DNA of 64,000 nt from Azolla caroliniana (Eukaryota; Polypodiophyta), in contig JBHGNT010000005.1 of the NCBI GenBank assembly GCA_043228905.1, forward strand, positions 6,448,001-6,512,000, given 5' to 3'. Below the pieces are notes generated by a model. It saw only the letters and a program-made list of their open reading frames with translations, did no database searches and was not told the DNA's origin. Positions within the stretch are counted from its first letter, which is position 1. Every line of letters starts with the position of its first letter. Shown here piece after piece: positions 1 to 11,246 of the stretch. A program made the translations under genes and the position numbers.

Positions 1-12
1 GCTCCTTCCGCA

Positions 13-357
13 TCAGAATGCCGATCTCCTCGTGTCGCATCCGTCCTCGGCCTCCTCACAGGTCGTTTCCCATCCGTCTTCGTTGGCATCGTGCCAGGAC
101 TCCTCAGTACCACCATCCATCTCCTCGGTCATACATGGGCATACGGGCCCCAAAGCCGAGTTCTCCGGAATCGGGTCCGTGGGCTTTCGTCCGCTCCTTC
201 CCCATATCGTCTCGCCGGTGATTCTTGGTCTTTCGTCGCCGCCTTCCTCTGCTTGGGACTCACGTGGGCACTCGAACCCGACTGCCATCGTCTCGGGAGC
301 AAGTATGGGAAGACACAAAGAATCGCCAGTCCGTTTTACGCCCTTGTCCATAGCCAC
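13..357 (-). CDS. Acidic ORF of unknown function inside the gypsy-like element
   Basis: A 114-aa open frame downstream of the gag-like ORF on the same strand, in a different frame. It is rich in Glu and Asp, with several Cys in the C-terminal half, but shows no zinc-knuckle spacing and no protease Asp-Ser/Thr-Gly motif. It may be the C-terminal part of gag after a frame change, or a chance ORF in GC-rich DNA. I do not recognise it. Confidence 0.2.
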   Translation of the reverse strand: MAMDKGVKRTGDSLCLPILAPETMAVGFECPRESQAEEGGDERPRITGETIWGRSGRKPTDPIPENSALGPVCPCMTEEMDGGTEESWHDANEDGWETTCEEAEDGCDTRRSAF

Positions 358-459
358 CGACTCTTCGTGGTCGGCGGTCTTCTTCTTACCGATCGCGCAA
401 GCCCCGCCTGGGCTTGTTTTTCCGATTCCCGGGGTTTCGGGCTGACACGCCCGAAACCG

Positions 460-1395
460 CTAGTCCCAATTATCTGGTCCCGCAATCTGTATCTCGGCCT
501 CGTCCTTGGCCGTTCTATCTCCGCAAGTCGAGAGGGTGTTTTGTTCCGCACCCTCTCCCGTCATACCGTCATACCGATCTTTCGCCGTCGCGTGGGGCAA
601 ATCCGTCTCCTCAGTCTCGGCTTGTGGCCTCGATCTTTCCTCTTCCTCGAGCATCGCCTCGAGAGCTGCGTACGCCTTCGCAATCCTGGCCCCAACGCCG
701 ACCCTTGCCAACTCCCTTTGCCATTCAACCTCTTCCCGTTGTGATGGCACGTCGTCGCACGCCTTCCTCTTAGCCTTCTCGGCTCGCTCATCGTCTAGCC
801 GTTGGCACACCCTTCTGACCTTCGACCAGTCCTCCGTAAGCCCATTCGCTCCGTCATCGTCTTCGAGCTCAATCCCGATGGCTTCCCGTTCCGCTCGGTC
901 GATCGACCTGACGAACAAAAGGACTTTGTCCGCCCCCACCAAACCTTGTTCCCGCACCAAGAGCCGAGCAAGCCGTCGCTCGAACTCTCGGAACGCCTTC
1001 GTTGCACCCCAGTGGGTCTTTGCCGTTGCTACCCACTCGTCGAAGTCGTGTCGTCCCCGGCTCTTCCGCCGTCCTCCGTATGCCTTCAAGAGTGCCTCTT
1101 CGAAGGCCTCCCATGAACTATGAGCCTCACGGAGCTCCTTTACTTCCGCATGCATCCGGACAGCTACGACCCGACAGAAGAACTCCAGCCTCAACGCCTC
1201 ATCTACGCCGCACTCCTCCATTTCCGCGTTGTAGGCTTCCAAGTAAGATGGGACTTTGTCCCTGCTGAAACGGCCGACTCTTTCGACCACTCGCTCAACC
1301 ACTTGTTGCGCTACTTCTCGCCTCATCATCACTCGTGCCGACTCCAACACCACTTCGGCCACCATCACTGAGAGGTCGTCGTCTTCCGACTCCAT
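460..1395 (-). CDS. Retrotransposon gag-like protein (gypsy type)
   Basis: Intact 311-aa ORF starting 18 bases downstream of a candidate primer-binding site. A capsid-like stretch occupies about residues 45-160: the region around FFCRVVAVRMHAEV followed by SSWEAFEEALLKAYG resembles the Retrotrans_gag pattern of a helical segment, Trp-x-x-Phe and then a Leu-x-x-x-Tyr motif. Charged residues are very abundant, with Glu/Arg-rich helices at both ends. I see no CCHC zinc knuckle in this ORF. By family, the product would form the particle that packages the element's RNA. Its lack of internal stops contrasts with the heavily interrupted copia pol next door and suggests a fairly young insertion. The call could be wrong about superfamily, but a gag-like role fits the position after LTR and PBS. 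Confidence 0.55.
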   Translation of the reverse strand: MESEDDDLSVMVAEVVLESARVMMRREVAQQVVERVVERVGRFSRDKVPSYLEAYNAEMEECGVDEALRLEFFCRVVAVRMHAEVKELREAHSSWEAFEEALLKAYGGRRKSRGRHDFDEWVATAKTHWGATKAFREFERRLARLLVREQGLVGADKVLLFVRSIDRAEREAIGIELEDDDGANGLTEDWSKVRRVCQRLDDERAEKAKRKACDDVPSQREEVEWQRELARVGVGARIAKAYAALEAMLEEEERSRPQAETEETDLPHATAKDRYDGMTGEGAEQNTLSTCGDRTAKDEAEIQIAGPDNWD

Positions 1396-1412
1396 CCTCC
1401 CTTGCCGCCTTT

Positions 1413-1428
1413 CACGTCGGGTTCACCA
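1413..1428 (-). other. Candidate primer-binding site of the gypsy-like element
   Basis: On the minus strand this reads TGGTGAACCCGACGTG, beginning with TGG as required to pair with a tRNA 3'-CCA. It lies 4 bases inside the candidate LTR end and just upstream of the gag start. I cannot name the tRNA with certainty. Confidence 0.45.
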
Positions 1429-1432
1429 AAGA

Positions 1433-2123
1433 TGTCGCGTTGTTACGCGCGTGCGTGGAGAAAGGCGGGACCACGGGGGTCTTGGACTAGGGAGTGACGG
1501 AGCGTAGGAAGTCGTGCTTCACCGTTTCCGGGGGATCCCATAAGAACACCAGAAACGACCGAAGGGAGAGAGGGAAAGAGAGGGAGCGCGCGCTTAACAC
1601 CGACTCACGCACACGCACGCACGCACACACACATGCCGGCCCGACTCACGCCCTTATGTACAGGAAACGCAGGAAAGGGGAAGCACCCGACGCTAACAGA
1701 GACGCGAATATACACAGACAAACGCAACGTATATATATATACATAAAAGGAAGAATACATTCCTGGCGTCGAGCCGGACCAAGGTAGGTTACAGCAGCCG
1801 TCTGTTGTCAAGCCGCCGTCGGGGAGCTCTCGGCTCGTCGCGCCGAGCGGGGTCTTGCACAGGAGGCCGAGCCAAAGCAAACCCTAAGCAAAACACGAAG
1901 GGGGAAGAAGAAGAAGAAGAAGAAGAAGCGTAACTAACCCTAAATCTAACGGTATACCCTCTAACGCAAAAATGGGCAACCCCTTTCACAAAGGCCGCTC
2001 CCTTCCTTTTATAGAACAAGGAGAGGGACGCGTTACAATGTGGGATAAATCCCGACTTACATGGGATCTTCTGTCCCGACTTGACTACTCTTCGGCGCCA
2101 TAAAGGCGCCCTCGTTATTCACA
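1433..2123 (-). repeat. Candidate 5' LTR of the gypsy-like element
   Basis: On the minus strand the segment starts TGTGAATAACG and ends GCGACA, giving the usual TGT...ACA ends, and is followed by the candidate primer-binding site. A TATA-like TCTATAAAAGG lies at about 2004-2014 on the minus strand, where an LTR promoter is expected. It also contains a GAA microsatellite (about 1903-1927) and a CA/CG-rich repeat (about 1605-1635). The boundaries are inferred from the end motifs and the neighbouring PBS only, because the partner LTR is outside the window. Confidence 0.45.
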
Positions 2124-5100
2124 CTAAATGTACAAGGGTGAGCACACACGCTGCACCCCGCCGATGTAGCCAATGTTTCCCGGTTTCCGCCTCTGGCCGA
2201 AATTCTTCACGACAACGCGGAAGAAAAAGAAATCGTAGTCCCCAAAACTGGGAAAAGTCGGGGACACGGTCAAAGTCAAGGGGGAGGCCTACTTGCTTCT
2301 ATTGCGGCAAGCCGGGACACTTCCAGAAGAACTGTCGGCATTTCCGAAAAGAGAAGGAAACCGACGATACCGATTCGAAGCGGACTCCGGACCGAAACGG
2401 TAAAGACCGGAGGGGGCCGGACCGGAAGGGAACGACGGCAATCGCGGCAACTGAAGAAGAGTTGATGCTCATCACCGAGGAGAGTGAGCTAAACCTTGCA
2501 GGCGACGAGATGACCTGGGTGGTCGACTCCGGAGCATCGTTCCACCTTACCCCGGACCAGAAATGCTTCTCATCCTACTCAGCCGGTGATCACGGCTGTG
2601 TCCGGATGGGGAATGAAGGTACATGCCGAATTATCAGCATAGGAGACGTGTGGCTGGCAACACCAACCGGATGCAAGTTGCTGCTGAAGGATGTCCGACA
2701 CGTTCTGGAGGTTTGTCTGAACCTGATATTAGGCGGTCGGCTAGATGATGAAGGCTACACTGGTAGCATCCAGAACGGTGTTATGAAGTTCAGCAAAGGG
2801 AGCCTGATTGTGGCTTGGGCCCGGAAGGTAAACACATTGTACCTGATGAATGCCCGGTTATGTTTGGAAGAAGTGAACGTGGCATCCGACACTGCCGATG
2901 AGATGTGGCACAAGAGGCTATGTCACATGAGTGAGAAGGGGATGAAGAGGCTTGCAAATGACAACCTCATTCCGGTGAAGAACGTGCACTTGGAGAAGTG
3001 CATTGATTGTCTAGCCGGTAAGCAAAACCGGACCTCCTTTCGAACAAGGCCACCGATGAGACGTAATGCACCACTAGAGTTGGTGCATACTAATGTGTGT
3101 CAAGTGGACACGAAGTCACATACAGGATCGCAGTACTTCGTGACGTTCATAAATGACCACAGCCGGAAGTTGTGGGCCACACCGTTGAAGACGAAGGATC
3201 AGGTGCTATCCGTCTTCAAAGAGCTCCACGCGAGATTGGAAAGAGAAACCGGCCGGAAGCTGAAGGCGGTTCGAGCAGATAACGGAGGTGAATACCGGGG
3301 GCAGTTCGAGGAGTATTGTCACTCGAAGGGAATCCAGCTCGAATTTACCGTGCCGAAGATGCCGGAACTAAACAGGCTGGCCGAGAGGATGAACCGGACC
3401 ATAATGGAGAGGGTCCGGAGTATGCTGGCGCATACAAAACTACCCAAGAAGTTTTGGGTTGAGGCACTGTCAACGGCGACATATGTGATAAACAAATCAC
3501 CCTCAGTACCTTTGGACGGAGACACACCACAGAGAGTATGGACTGGTAAGGAAGTATCTTACCGGCATCTGAAGGTATTCGGGTGTCTTGTGTATGTCTA
3601 TGTAGCTAAGGACCAGAGAGGAAAACTAGATCCGAAGACCCGGCCATGCATATTCCTCGGTTACGGCGACGATGAGTTCGGCTACCGAGTGTGGGACCTG
3701 GTCGACAAGAAGGTATTCCGGAGTCGAGATATTATCTTCATGGAGGAAAAGACGCTTGCCGATTGGGAGTCGGAGAAGAAGATAATGAACTCCGAGTTGA
3801 CCAGTAAGGATCGATTCTACGATGAGCAGACCCAACCGGCAAGAGACCGGTTAGCACTCGAGGAACCAGCCGGTTACGGTGGGGATACCGAACCGGCAGA
3901 AGAAGAAGTAGAGGAAGCTGAAACCGGAACCGGCCAAGACCCCGAATCGGATTCGGATGAAGAGCAAATGGAGGAGCCGGTTACCGAAGCCCAAAGACGG
4001 AGATATCCTCTCAGAGAGAGAAGGGCCCCCCGGAGATTTCCGGATGCAGAGCATGTGCTGCTAACCGATGAGGGAGAGCCGGAAAGCTTCGAAGAAACGA
4101 AGGATGACACCCACAGTCGCAAATGGTTAAGTGCCATGCAGGATGAGATGGATTCCCTGCATGAGAACCATACGTACGAATTGGTGGAGTTGCCGAAAGG
4201 AAAGCGGGCACTCCGAAATAAGTGGGTGTACAAGTTGAAACCGGGAGATGCCGGCAACCCCCCGAGATACAAAGCCAGGATCGTGGTGAAGGGGTTCCAG
4301 CAGAAGAAGGACGTGGACTTCGACGAGATATTTGCCCCAGTAGTTAAGATGACCTCCATCCGAACGGTGCTGGGCATAGCGGCAAGCATGGACCTCGAGG
4401 TAGAGTAGTTGGACGTGAAGACGGTATTCCTTCATGGTGACCTCAAAGAGGAGATCTACATGCAACAACCGGAAGGATTCGTGGAGAAGGGGAAGGAGCA
4501 CCTGGTTTGTCGGTTGAAGAAGAGCCTGTACGGACTAAAGCAGGCTCCCCGACAATGGTACCGGAAGTTCGACTCCTTCATGACCGATCAAGGATACCAC
4601 AAGACGCAGGCCCATCACTGCGTGTTTGTGAAGAAGTTCGAAGGAGGCGACTTCCTAATACTCCTTCTGTACGTGGACGACATGTTGATCGTCGGACGGG
4701 ACCAAGCCAAAATACGGATGCTGAAGAAGGCTCTCAACCGAACCTTCGTGATGAAAGACTTGGGTCCGGCAAGACAGATGTTGGGGATGCATATCATCCG
4801 GAACCGGCCAACGAAGTAACTGTGGTTGTCACAGGAGACATACGTGACAAAGGTGCTTCAGCGGTTCAACATGTCAGATGCGAAACCGGTCGGATCGACA
4901 CTTCCGGCAAACTGCAGGTTATCCGGTAAGTAAAGCCCGAAGACGAAAGCAGAGAAGGTTGATATGATGAAGGCTCCATATGCCTCTGCCATTGGGAGCT
5001 TAATGTACGCAATGGTGTGTACCCGACCGGATATAGGATACGCAGTCGGAGTGGTGAGCCGGTTTATGAGCAATCCCGGCAAGGAGCACTAGAACGCAGT

Positions 5101-5647
5101 CAAATGGATACTCCGGTATTTGAAGGGCACTTCGAACATGTGTCTCTGATTCGGCTCCGGTAAACCTCAACTTGACGGTTTTACCGATTCGGATATGTCG
5201 GCTGATGTGGATACCAGCCGGTCTACATCCAGGTATGTAGTGACATATGCAGGGGGAGCTGTTTCGTGGCAGTCGAGGCTGCAGAAGACGGTTGCGTTGT
5301 CAACCACGGAGGCGGAGTACATGGCAGTTGTGGAAGCTGGCAAGGAAATATTATGGATGAAGGACTTCATCGGAGAGCTCGGTATCCGGCAAGATGAATA
5401 TTGGCTCTATTGCGACAGTCAAAGTGCCATCCACCTTGCTAAGAATGCGGCCTACCATTCCTGAACGAAGCATATCCAGCGAAGGTATCATTGGATCTGG
5501 GAAAGAGTAGATGACCAGGAGTTCGCGCTGACGAAGATCCACACGGCCGAGAACGGGTCAGATATGCTGACCAAAGTACTGATACCCGACAAGCTGGATG
5601 CATGCTGGAAGCGGATCGGACTAGTAAGACATCCCATGCCGGAGTGA
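2124..5647 (+). pseudogene. Ty1/copia gag-pol polyprotein, family A (interrupted)
   Basis: One continuous reading frame with the copia domain order. These are: a CCHC zinc knuckle (CFYCGKPGHFQKNC, 2294-2335); aspartic protease (WVVDSGASFHL, ~2516-2550); GAG pre-integrase (MWHKRLCHMSEKGM, ~2900-2945); integrase core with RADNGGEYRG; reverse transcriptase with [22 protein letters not shown] and YVDDMLIVG (~4668-4695); and RNase H with STTEAEYMA and CDSQSAIHLAKN. Six in-frame stops break it at 4406 (TAG), 4817 (TAA), 4931 (TAA), 5090 (TAG), 5147 (TGA) and 5462 (TGA), with no frameshift; the natural stop is TGA at 5645. The first integrase Asp, expected in a HTDVCG-type motif, reads HTNVCQ. The 5' gag is missing because the minus-strand element adjoins it. 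The motifs resemble the Tnt1/Tork side of copia. Confidence 0.9.
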
Positions 5648-5657
5648 AGGGGGAGTT
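5647..5657 (+). other. Polypurine tract of copia family A
   Basis: The purine run AAGGGGGAG with two following Ts directly precedes the LTR start TGTTAGG and overlaps the pol stop codon. This is the expected plus-strand primer position. Confidence 0.75.
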
Positions 5658-6227
5658 TGTTAGGAAACAGGTCCCTCCGGATGGGAAGTGAGAAGAATAG
5701 TACTGATGAGTTGGCCGAGGCCGAAACCGAATGTGGACTGCCCGGCTACAGAAGACCCGGTGAGAACCGGATGACAAGTACCCGGCAACGGAAGACCCGG
5801 TGAGAACCGGATGACGAGTACCCCGCAAGACCCGGATGGTGAAGACCCGGTGAGAACCGGATGTGGTGTACCCGGCAAGCACCGGATGAGGAGTACCCGG
5901 CAAGAGCTGGATGATGAAGGCCTGGTGAGAAGTGCTCACTGGATGAAGGGACATATTCGTAAATATTTTTTCTGAGAGTCCATCGGGGCTATATTTGTAA
6001 ATAGCCGAAAAGTCATATTAGTATAAATATGACTTAGGACAAACTTAGAGGTAGTTGTTGTCATTTCTTGTTGGCGCAAGATTAGAGCGTGCAACTGTGT
6101 ACAGAGATAGTGAGAGAGAGGAAGAGGTCGTTGCCTCTGATTGTAACCGCCACCTGTGGCGAAGATAGTAAGCTCGAGGCTCGGTTGTGGCCGAGCGTTG
6201 TTCATCGGGAGCGTGTAGTTCCTGACA
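5658..6227 (+). repeat. 3' LTR of copia family A
   Basis: Starts TGTTAGGAAACAGG right after the polypurine tract and ends TTCCTGACA, giving TGTTAGG...TGACA ends. The first ~400 bases match, in reverse orientation, the solo LTR at 59258-59873; the U5 end has diverged. A TATA-like GTATAAATATGAC lies at 6021-6033. Internal repeats are listed separately. The 5' LTR is outside the window. Confidence 0.85.
5735..5945 (+). repeat. GC-rich minisatellite inside the family A LTR
   Basis: About five imperfect units of roughly 40 bases built on GACCCGGTGAGAACCGGATG followed by a variable GAG/TGG-TACCCGGCAAG stretch. The solo LTR at 59258-59873 carries fewer units (about 59745-59850), so copy number differs between family members. 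Confidence 0.7.
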
Positions 6228-6243
6228 CTTTTATGGGGGAGTT

Positions 6244-6541
6244 TGTTGGCATAAAAGACCAACTCCTTACACTTTGTATCCTAGTATGTGAACACGTCCA
6301 AATAGTTAGGGCTTAGTATATAAGCAATAACCTAACGTTGTAACTAGTGACTCTTGTATCTTGAACCTCTGAGTGTAGAGTTCTAGAGAGAGAACGAAAT
6401 AACAGAGTTTCCATTAAAGTCGAAGAGCGTGTCCATCTTCTATTCATCTTCTTGTCTTCTTTCTTTCTATGTTGTTTGTTGAGTATAGCTCGACATGTCC
6501 TCATACATACTTCCACACATATTCGAACACCATATCTAACA
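6244..6541 (+). repeat. 3' LTR of a second copia element (C)
   Basis: A second polypurine tract (ATGGGGGAGTT, 6233-6243) is followed by TGTTGGCATAAAAG and, 298 bases later, ATCTAACA, which are LTR-type TG...CA ends. A TATA-like TATATAAG sits at 6317-6324. It begins only 16 bases after the end of the family A LTR. Element A therefore probably landed just upstream of the 3' LTR of element C, whose body would lie left of the window. It is not similar to the LTRs of A or B by eye. Confidence 0.65.
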
Positions 6542-6549
6542 TAAGGGAC

Positions 6550-7375
6550 GTGGGGTAAAGGGCCAAGGCCCCAATGTAGACCCTAGATGTACTGCATGTG
6601 GACAGTTCGAAAGCATTTCCCATTGTCTATGGGAATGTCACGAAGCATCAGCTATATGGGGAAGGGCATTATGTTTCCTATGCCATGCCTCTAGCTTGTT
6701 CACCCTCAACTGGGGACATGCTTGCTAGAACTTTCTTGAGGATGATGTCGCGAAATATGATAGCACATGCACAACAATGTAGAGAGGGGAGAATGGAACT
6801 ATTCGGCTGATCACTGACAATAGGGTACTTGTAGTTATTGCGTAGAAGCAAAAATTTAGAGATCTATGGATGTTGCTTGCACCCATTACCATATGGTGCA
6901 TATGGACGGCAAGGTGTACCATGGTATTTTTAACAAACAAACGCCCTCCAGCTGAAACGATTAAGCTAATATGGCACACACTAATAACTACATTGAGAGC
7001 ACAATATGAGCGGATTGATGGAACTGATGATGCTTCGGAACTAATGAGGTTGAATTTCAGAAAACATTGGTGTACTACACCAATGGCTACAACAATTGGA
7101 ATGGATATACGATGGCAGTATGTAGTACCCAAATGGTTGTTCCCCCCTCCCATTAGTTGAAAGAGGAGCATGGACGAGATGACATGTGGGATATTGAATG
7201 CAGGTGATGTGTATGAAAGAGTGGTTAGAGACACATGTGAAAGTGTAAGATAAATAAGTGAGATTGCTCATGAATGATAGGATCATTTAGGCAAGGACTA
7301 CCTGATAAAGGGATCTAAGTTGTGTACATTTTAACTAATGGAGTATATGTATTCTTTTTTGGAAGAAAAAAAAAC
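6550..7375 (+). mobile_element. LINE 3' fragment with zf-RVT domain (degenerate)
   Basis: Near 6590-6700 one frame reads CTACGQFESISHCLWECHEA followed by IWGRALCF. This is the zf-RVT pattern (Cys-x2-Cys, then Glu-Ser-x2-His, then Trp-x-Cys) found downstream of reverse transcriptase in plant LINEs. Next comes an ORF (6870-7160) with IWCIWTARCTMVF, typical of the region after zf-RVT, and then about 200 bases of 3' untranslated sequence ending in a short A-rich tail (7365-7375). Frame changes and stops show it is dead. The 5' part is missing; its left boundary is close to the copia C LTR. Confidence 0.6.
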
Positions 7376-10300
7376 AATAGCAAAGGAGAACAATGAGGAG
7401 ATAAAAGAGCAAAACCAAACTTTTCAATGCAAAAGTAAGCTAGAAGTACATAGGTGAAACTTTATGTGGAAGCTCTAGTTGTGAAAGGGTAGAAAGGGGT
7501 CTAGTATGACTGATAAGCCCATCTTTTTTTCCCTTGCTCACTTTCAAATATTTTGTGTCAAGAAACTTCAACAAAGGCTAGAATCTTGCACTTACATGTC
7601 TTGGGACGTAACCCCCATTCATTATTTCTAATATGGAGTAGTTTTCGAAGAAAACAAATGTATTGTTTCATCCTTCTTATTTATTGTTTCTAATACTAAC
7701 TAGTAAGTACCTTCCCAAGAAAGAAACACGACATATTTGAACTTGAGATTTAATACGTATCTATTTTGAACTCAGTATCACCGCAAGTTTAAATGCACCA
7801 ATGGATAACATTGCACTTTTATTGACCCCCAATTCATTTAGAACACCTCAAATTTAAAATCCTCAATGAATATACATAATGAAATCCTCATAAACGAATG
7901 ATAGCAAACTTGGGTTAACATAGACTATTAAAGAGGTTGTGTGTGTGTGGGTGCACGTACATGCGTGAGAGAAAGAGATATGTGCGTACATATGTAAGTA
8001 CATACGTATATTTGTGTGTGCATGTGTCTACAAATGTGCCTCTCCAATTTTGTATCCAAAATTTGACGAAAGTAAATTAACTTCTCATAAAGTAATGTCG
8101 GAATGTCACATATATCACATACAATTTCAAATTCCTCATTGAGCAATATGATTAGATGTGCTACTGAAGTTTGATGAATGTTTTGCATGTCAAACACCAT
8201 TTTGGTTGTCAAAACATATAATGGGAAATTTCCATGCTGAATGATATGTTGGGTTGTATAGAACTTGTCCCTATGATATCCCAATACTATATTTTATTTA
8301 CATTAGACATGTAGCATATCAAAAGTTATCGTTGGTATTTAGGACTGTGAATGTATATTAGAGTTTGTAATACAAAATAATTTGAAAACCTTTTGATTAT
8401 GAGATGATGTTATAACTTATGAGTTGCCTCAATTTTTTTTTACCTTTTAATGAAAAAAACGACAATTTATCCATATAGCATAATAAATTGAAAGCCATCA
8501 ACTTCCAAGAATATTAGTGTTTGTTTATGAAATATGAAATTCTGGAAATCCTCTTGAAAGGCTAGTGAGTGCATATAGAAGAAAATGCTAGTCAAGTCAA
8601 TAGAAATATATGAAGGCTCCAAATACAAGTAATGGTTTCATTTAAATGATATATGATGGATGCGCAATGAGGGAGACAGGTGACTATAAGAAGAGGTCAT
8701 GACTCATGGCTTTTCATATGTTCATTTCTTTACATTTTCTTGGAAAACCAAGCATGCATGGTAATCATGAGGATGCATAATATTTTTATACGTTGTAGAG
8801 TACTATGTGGTAAATGTTCAATCCATGTACATTTGTCTTGGAAATAGGAAAGAGAGCACTTTCCCGCTGAATAGCATTAACTGAAAACAAGAATGGCTAA
8901 TAACCACAAACGTATGGACCAAGTTGCTCTCGTGGTGGTGTTATAAAACTTATATGGGAGGAAGATTTTAGACCTTGTTTTTCATATTATTTCATATTAT
9001 ATGTGTGAAGGTGACGCCGAGTTGTAAATTTCATTGAATTGAAATTTCTAGCTATATTAATATATATGCCCAAAACATTGGTAAATTCTCTTATGGTGAA
9101 TCATGAGAACTATAGTTTGAAACTAATGAAACACTAGGCAATATAACCTACATGATGCAAAAAAAAACCACAAAAGTGTTTGCGGGACGCAACATTTGAG
9201 GTGCCATTTTGTGGGTTCGATGGTCGAGACTCGAGAGACAAATACAAAGGTCACATGCACAAGATAAATGCGATGGGTAGGTTTTCCAAGAAAAAGGTGT
9301 TCCAAGTACAACAAATATAAATGAAAATACTATGTCATGAAAATCGAATTGCGGACATGTTTAGTCACATATTCACTACTTTTGAGCTTGGAATAAACAT
9401 TTGCATCGACAAATATTCATGAATGAGCACGTAACAATATGTATGTGTGTAACCTCTACAATGTCAAAAACACACATTATCTCGGAATGGGTGATCTCTT
9501 AACATGTCAAATCCCCATATATTTTGTAGTATGTTATCTCGAGATTCTTATTTAGATAAGAAAGCAAATCTAAAACATGATAATTCGTAGGATTCTACTC
9601 TTTAATGCGAAGTACTCAATCGTCATATCAATTCAGGCCAAGGAAATTAAACTTGTGATGAAGTGTAACTAAGTAATGATAAAATTTTAATAAGGAGATT
9701 ATTGTTATGGGAATATAACACCTAGAGAGAGTACGTACATGCATAATATATGATTCTAGTTTGACAGGTACATACATTATCATGTTGAGCCCAGTTCCAT
9801 TTATAGTTTGCTACGCAAATCAATAACTATATCTACATCATGTTGATCCATAAGTGCCTAGTTATTTATGCTTGAGTACAAAATCGACACACTAATTAGA
9901 GTCTTCTAATTCTAGAAACGAGAAGAATATTTTACCCAATATGACATTTCAATAAGAGTCGATCATCATTGAAAATGTGTTACAAACACTATTTAGCTCC
10001 TCGTAAATGAGAACCAAACCTATTGTGAAGGTACGATCATATTAGATAACATGGTCAAACTCTAGAAAGATAAGTACTATAATGATGGAGAGAGAAAGAT
10101 GTATTATGAAGAGCATTATGGTGGATATGATTAGTCATATGATGCCATGTATAGTAAGTATCTTCTAAGAATTTCCGTTGCATGTGCATTAGGAACATGC
10201 TCTACATCCAAACAATCAATCTCTCTCACAAAGCCTTTCATTCATCTTTTTGACCTGTGCAAAGTTTGCTTTTGCTTTTTATGCATAAGGGTTCAATAGT

Positions 10301-11225
10301 TGTCTCTTCCATTGATCAAATGTCATCAGTAAGCAAAAAGTAGACATGTTGAAGCTCCTTTACGCTTGCCTTGTCTAATGTCTATGCTAGAAATAGAGAG
10401 AATCTCTTTTGGAGTTGCCTTAAAAAGTTCATTAAGAGGGGGAGGGGGGAAGGGTGCATGTTTACTTGATACTACATGAAAGTTTTTTTATCTTTTTGTA
10501 AGTGAGAAGTGCACTCATGTCAATAAGAAAAAGAATCTATATACGACACTCCATTCAAGTTGTCTGTCCAAAAGTGTCACATGAATTGTGTCTATGGATT
10601 GATACGTGAGTTCAAACTTGAATTACCCCTACAACATGTATAGCATTTACTACTTGCAAAAAGTGGATAGGAAATCAAGGTTGCTTTGTAATGTGCCATA
10701 GACAAATTTTCTTTTAGTAGGATCTAAGATGAGACAAATCATCTAACAAATACCCCTATTTAAGGGTGATTTTAAAAACTAGACTATAGAACAATCATTT
10801 TAAAAATATATTTTCAAGTGGAATGTTGTCTTCTGCCACTAGCATATTTATGTCCACAAAGACTACAATTTTTATCCTCTGCCAAAACAGTGTAGCCTCT
10901 CTCATACCTCTTTACCTTTTTAAACTTTCCCACACCGCTCACCATATTAACAATTAAGCAAAACCAAAAGTGACATCTCCTCAACTTGGAAAGGTTTTCT
11001 GTGGAGGGCACTCATAAACACACAATGGTGGGGTTGGAGGTAGAAAGAAGAAGAAGGAGAAAATTTAGCATGTCATTTGCTTGGTTACAACGAGTATATA
11101 AAAGTGTTTCATTCTTACATATTTTGTTTATGTGTGTGTCTTATGTAATGTGAATATAGCCTAATTGCATGGAATATATTTACACATAAGCATCATAAAT
11201 GTACTAATGGACAGAGGAGATTACC
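7376..11225. other. AT-rich intergenic DNA, no gene seen
   Basis: No ORF with recognisable similarity or exon structure. Short TG/TA microsatellite stretches occur at about 7936-8035. The minus-strand open frames in this stretch (for example 7928-8284 and 9123-9314) have no motif and look like chance. Confidence 0.6.
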
Positions 11226-11246
11226 GGGGGGGGGGGGGGGGGGGGG
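11226..11246. repeat. Homopolymer G run, 21 bases
   Basis: An uninterrupted run of G followed by CGGC. It could form a G-quadruplex, and its length is likely to be unreliable in the assembly. Confidence 0.9.

Larger units (their letters stand above)
1..2123 (-). mobile_element. Gypsy-like LTR retrotransposon, 5' part, minus strand
   Basis: GC-rich DNA, unlike the AT-rich rest of the window, carrying on the minus strand a candidate LTR with promoter, a primer-binding site and then a gag-like ORF, in the order expected for the 5' end of an LTR retrotransposon. The pol genes and 3' LTR would lie left of the window. On its right it stops inside the gag of the plus-strand copia element that resumes at about 2124, so I infer it is a younger insertion into that element. 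The Ty3/gypsy assignment rests only on gag character, because no protease, reverse transcriptase or integrase is visible. Confidence 0.6.

Noticed and set aside
2081-2123. Start of the copia polyprotein at 2081
   Set aside because: The 14 codons before about 2124 belong to the inferred end of the gypsy-like LTR; the open frame merely runs through the junction, so 2081 is not a real start.
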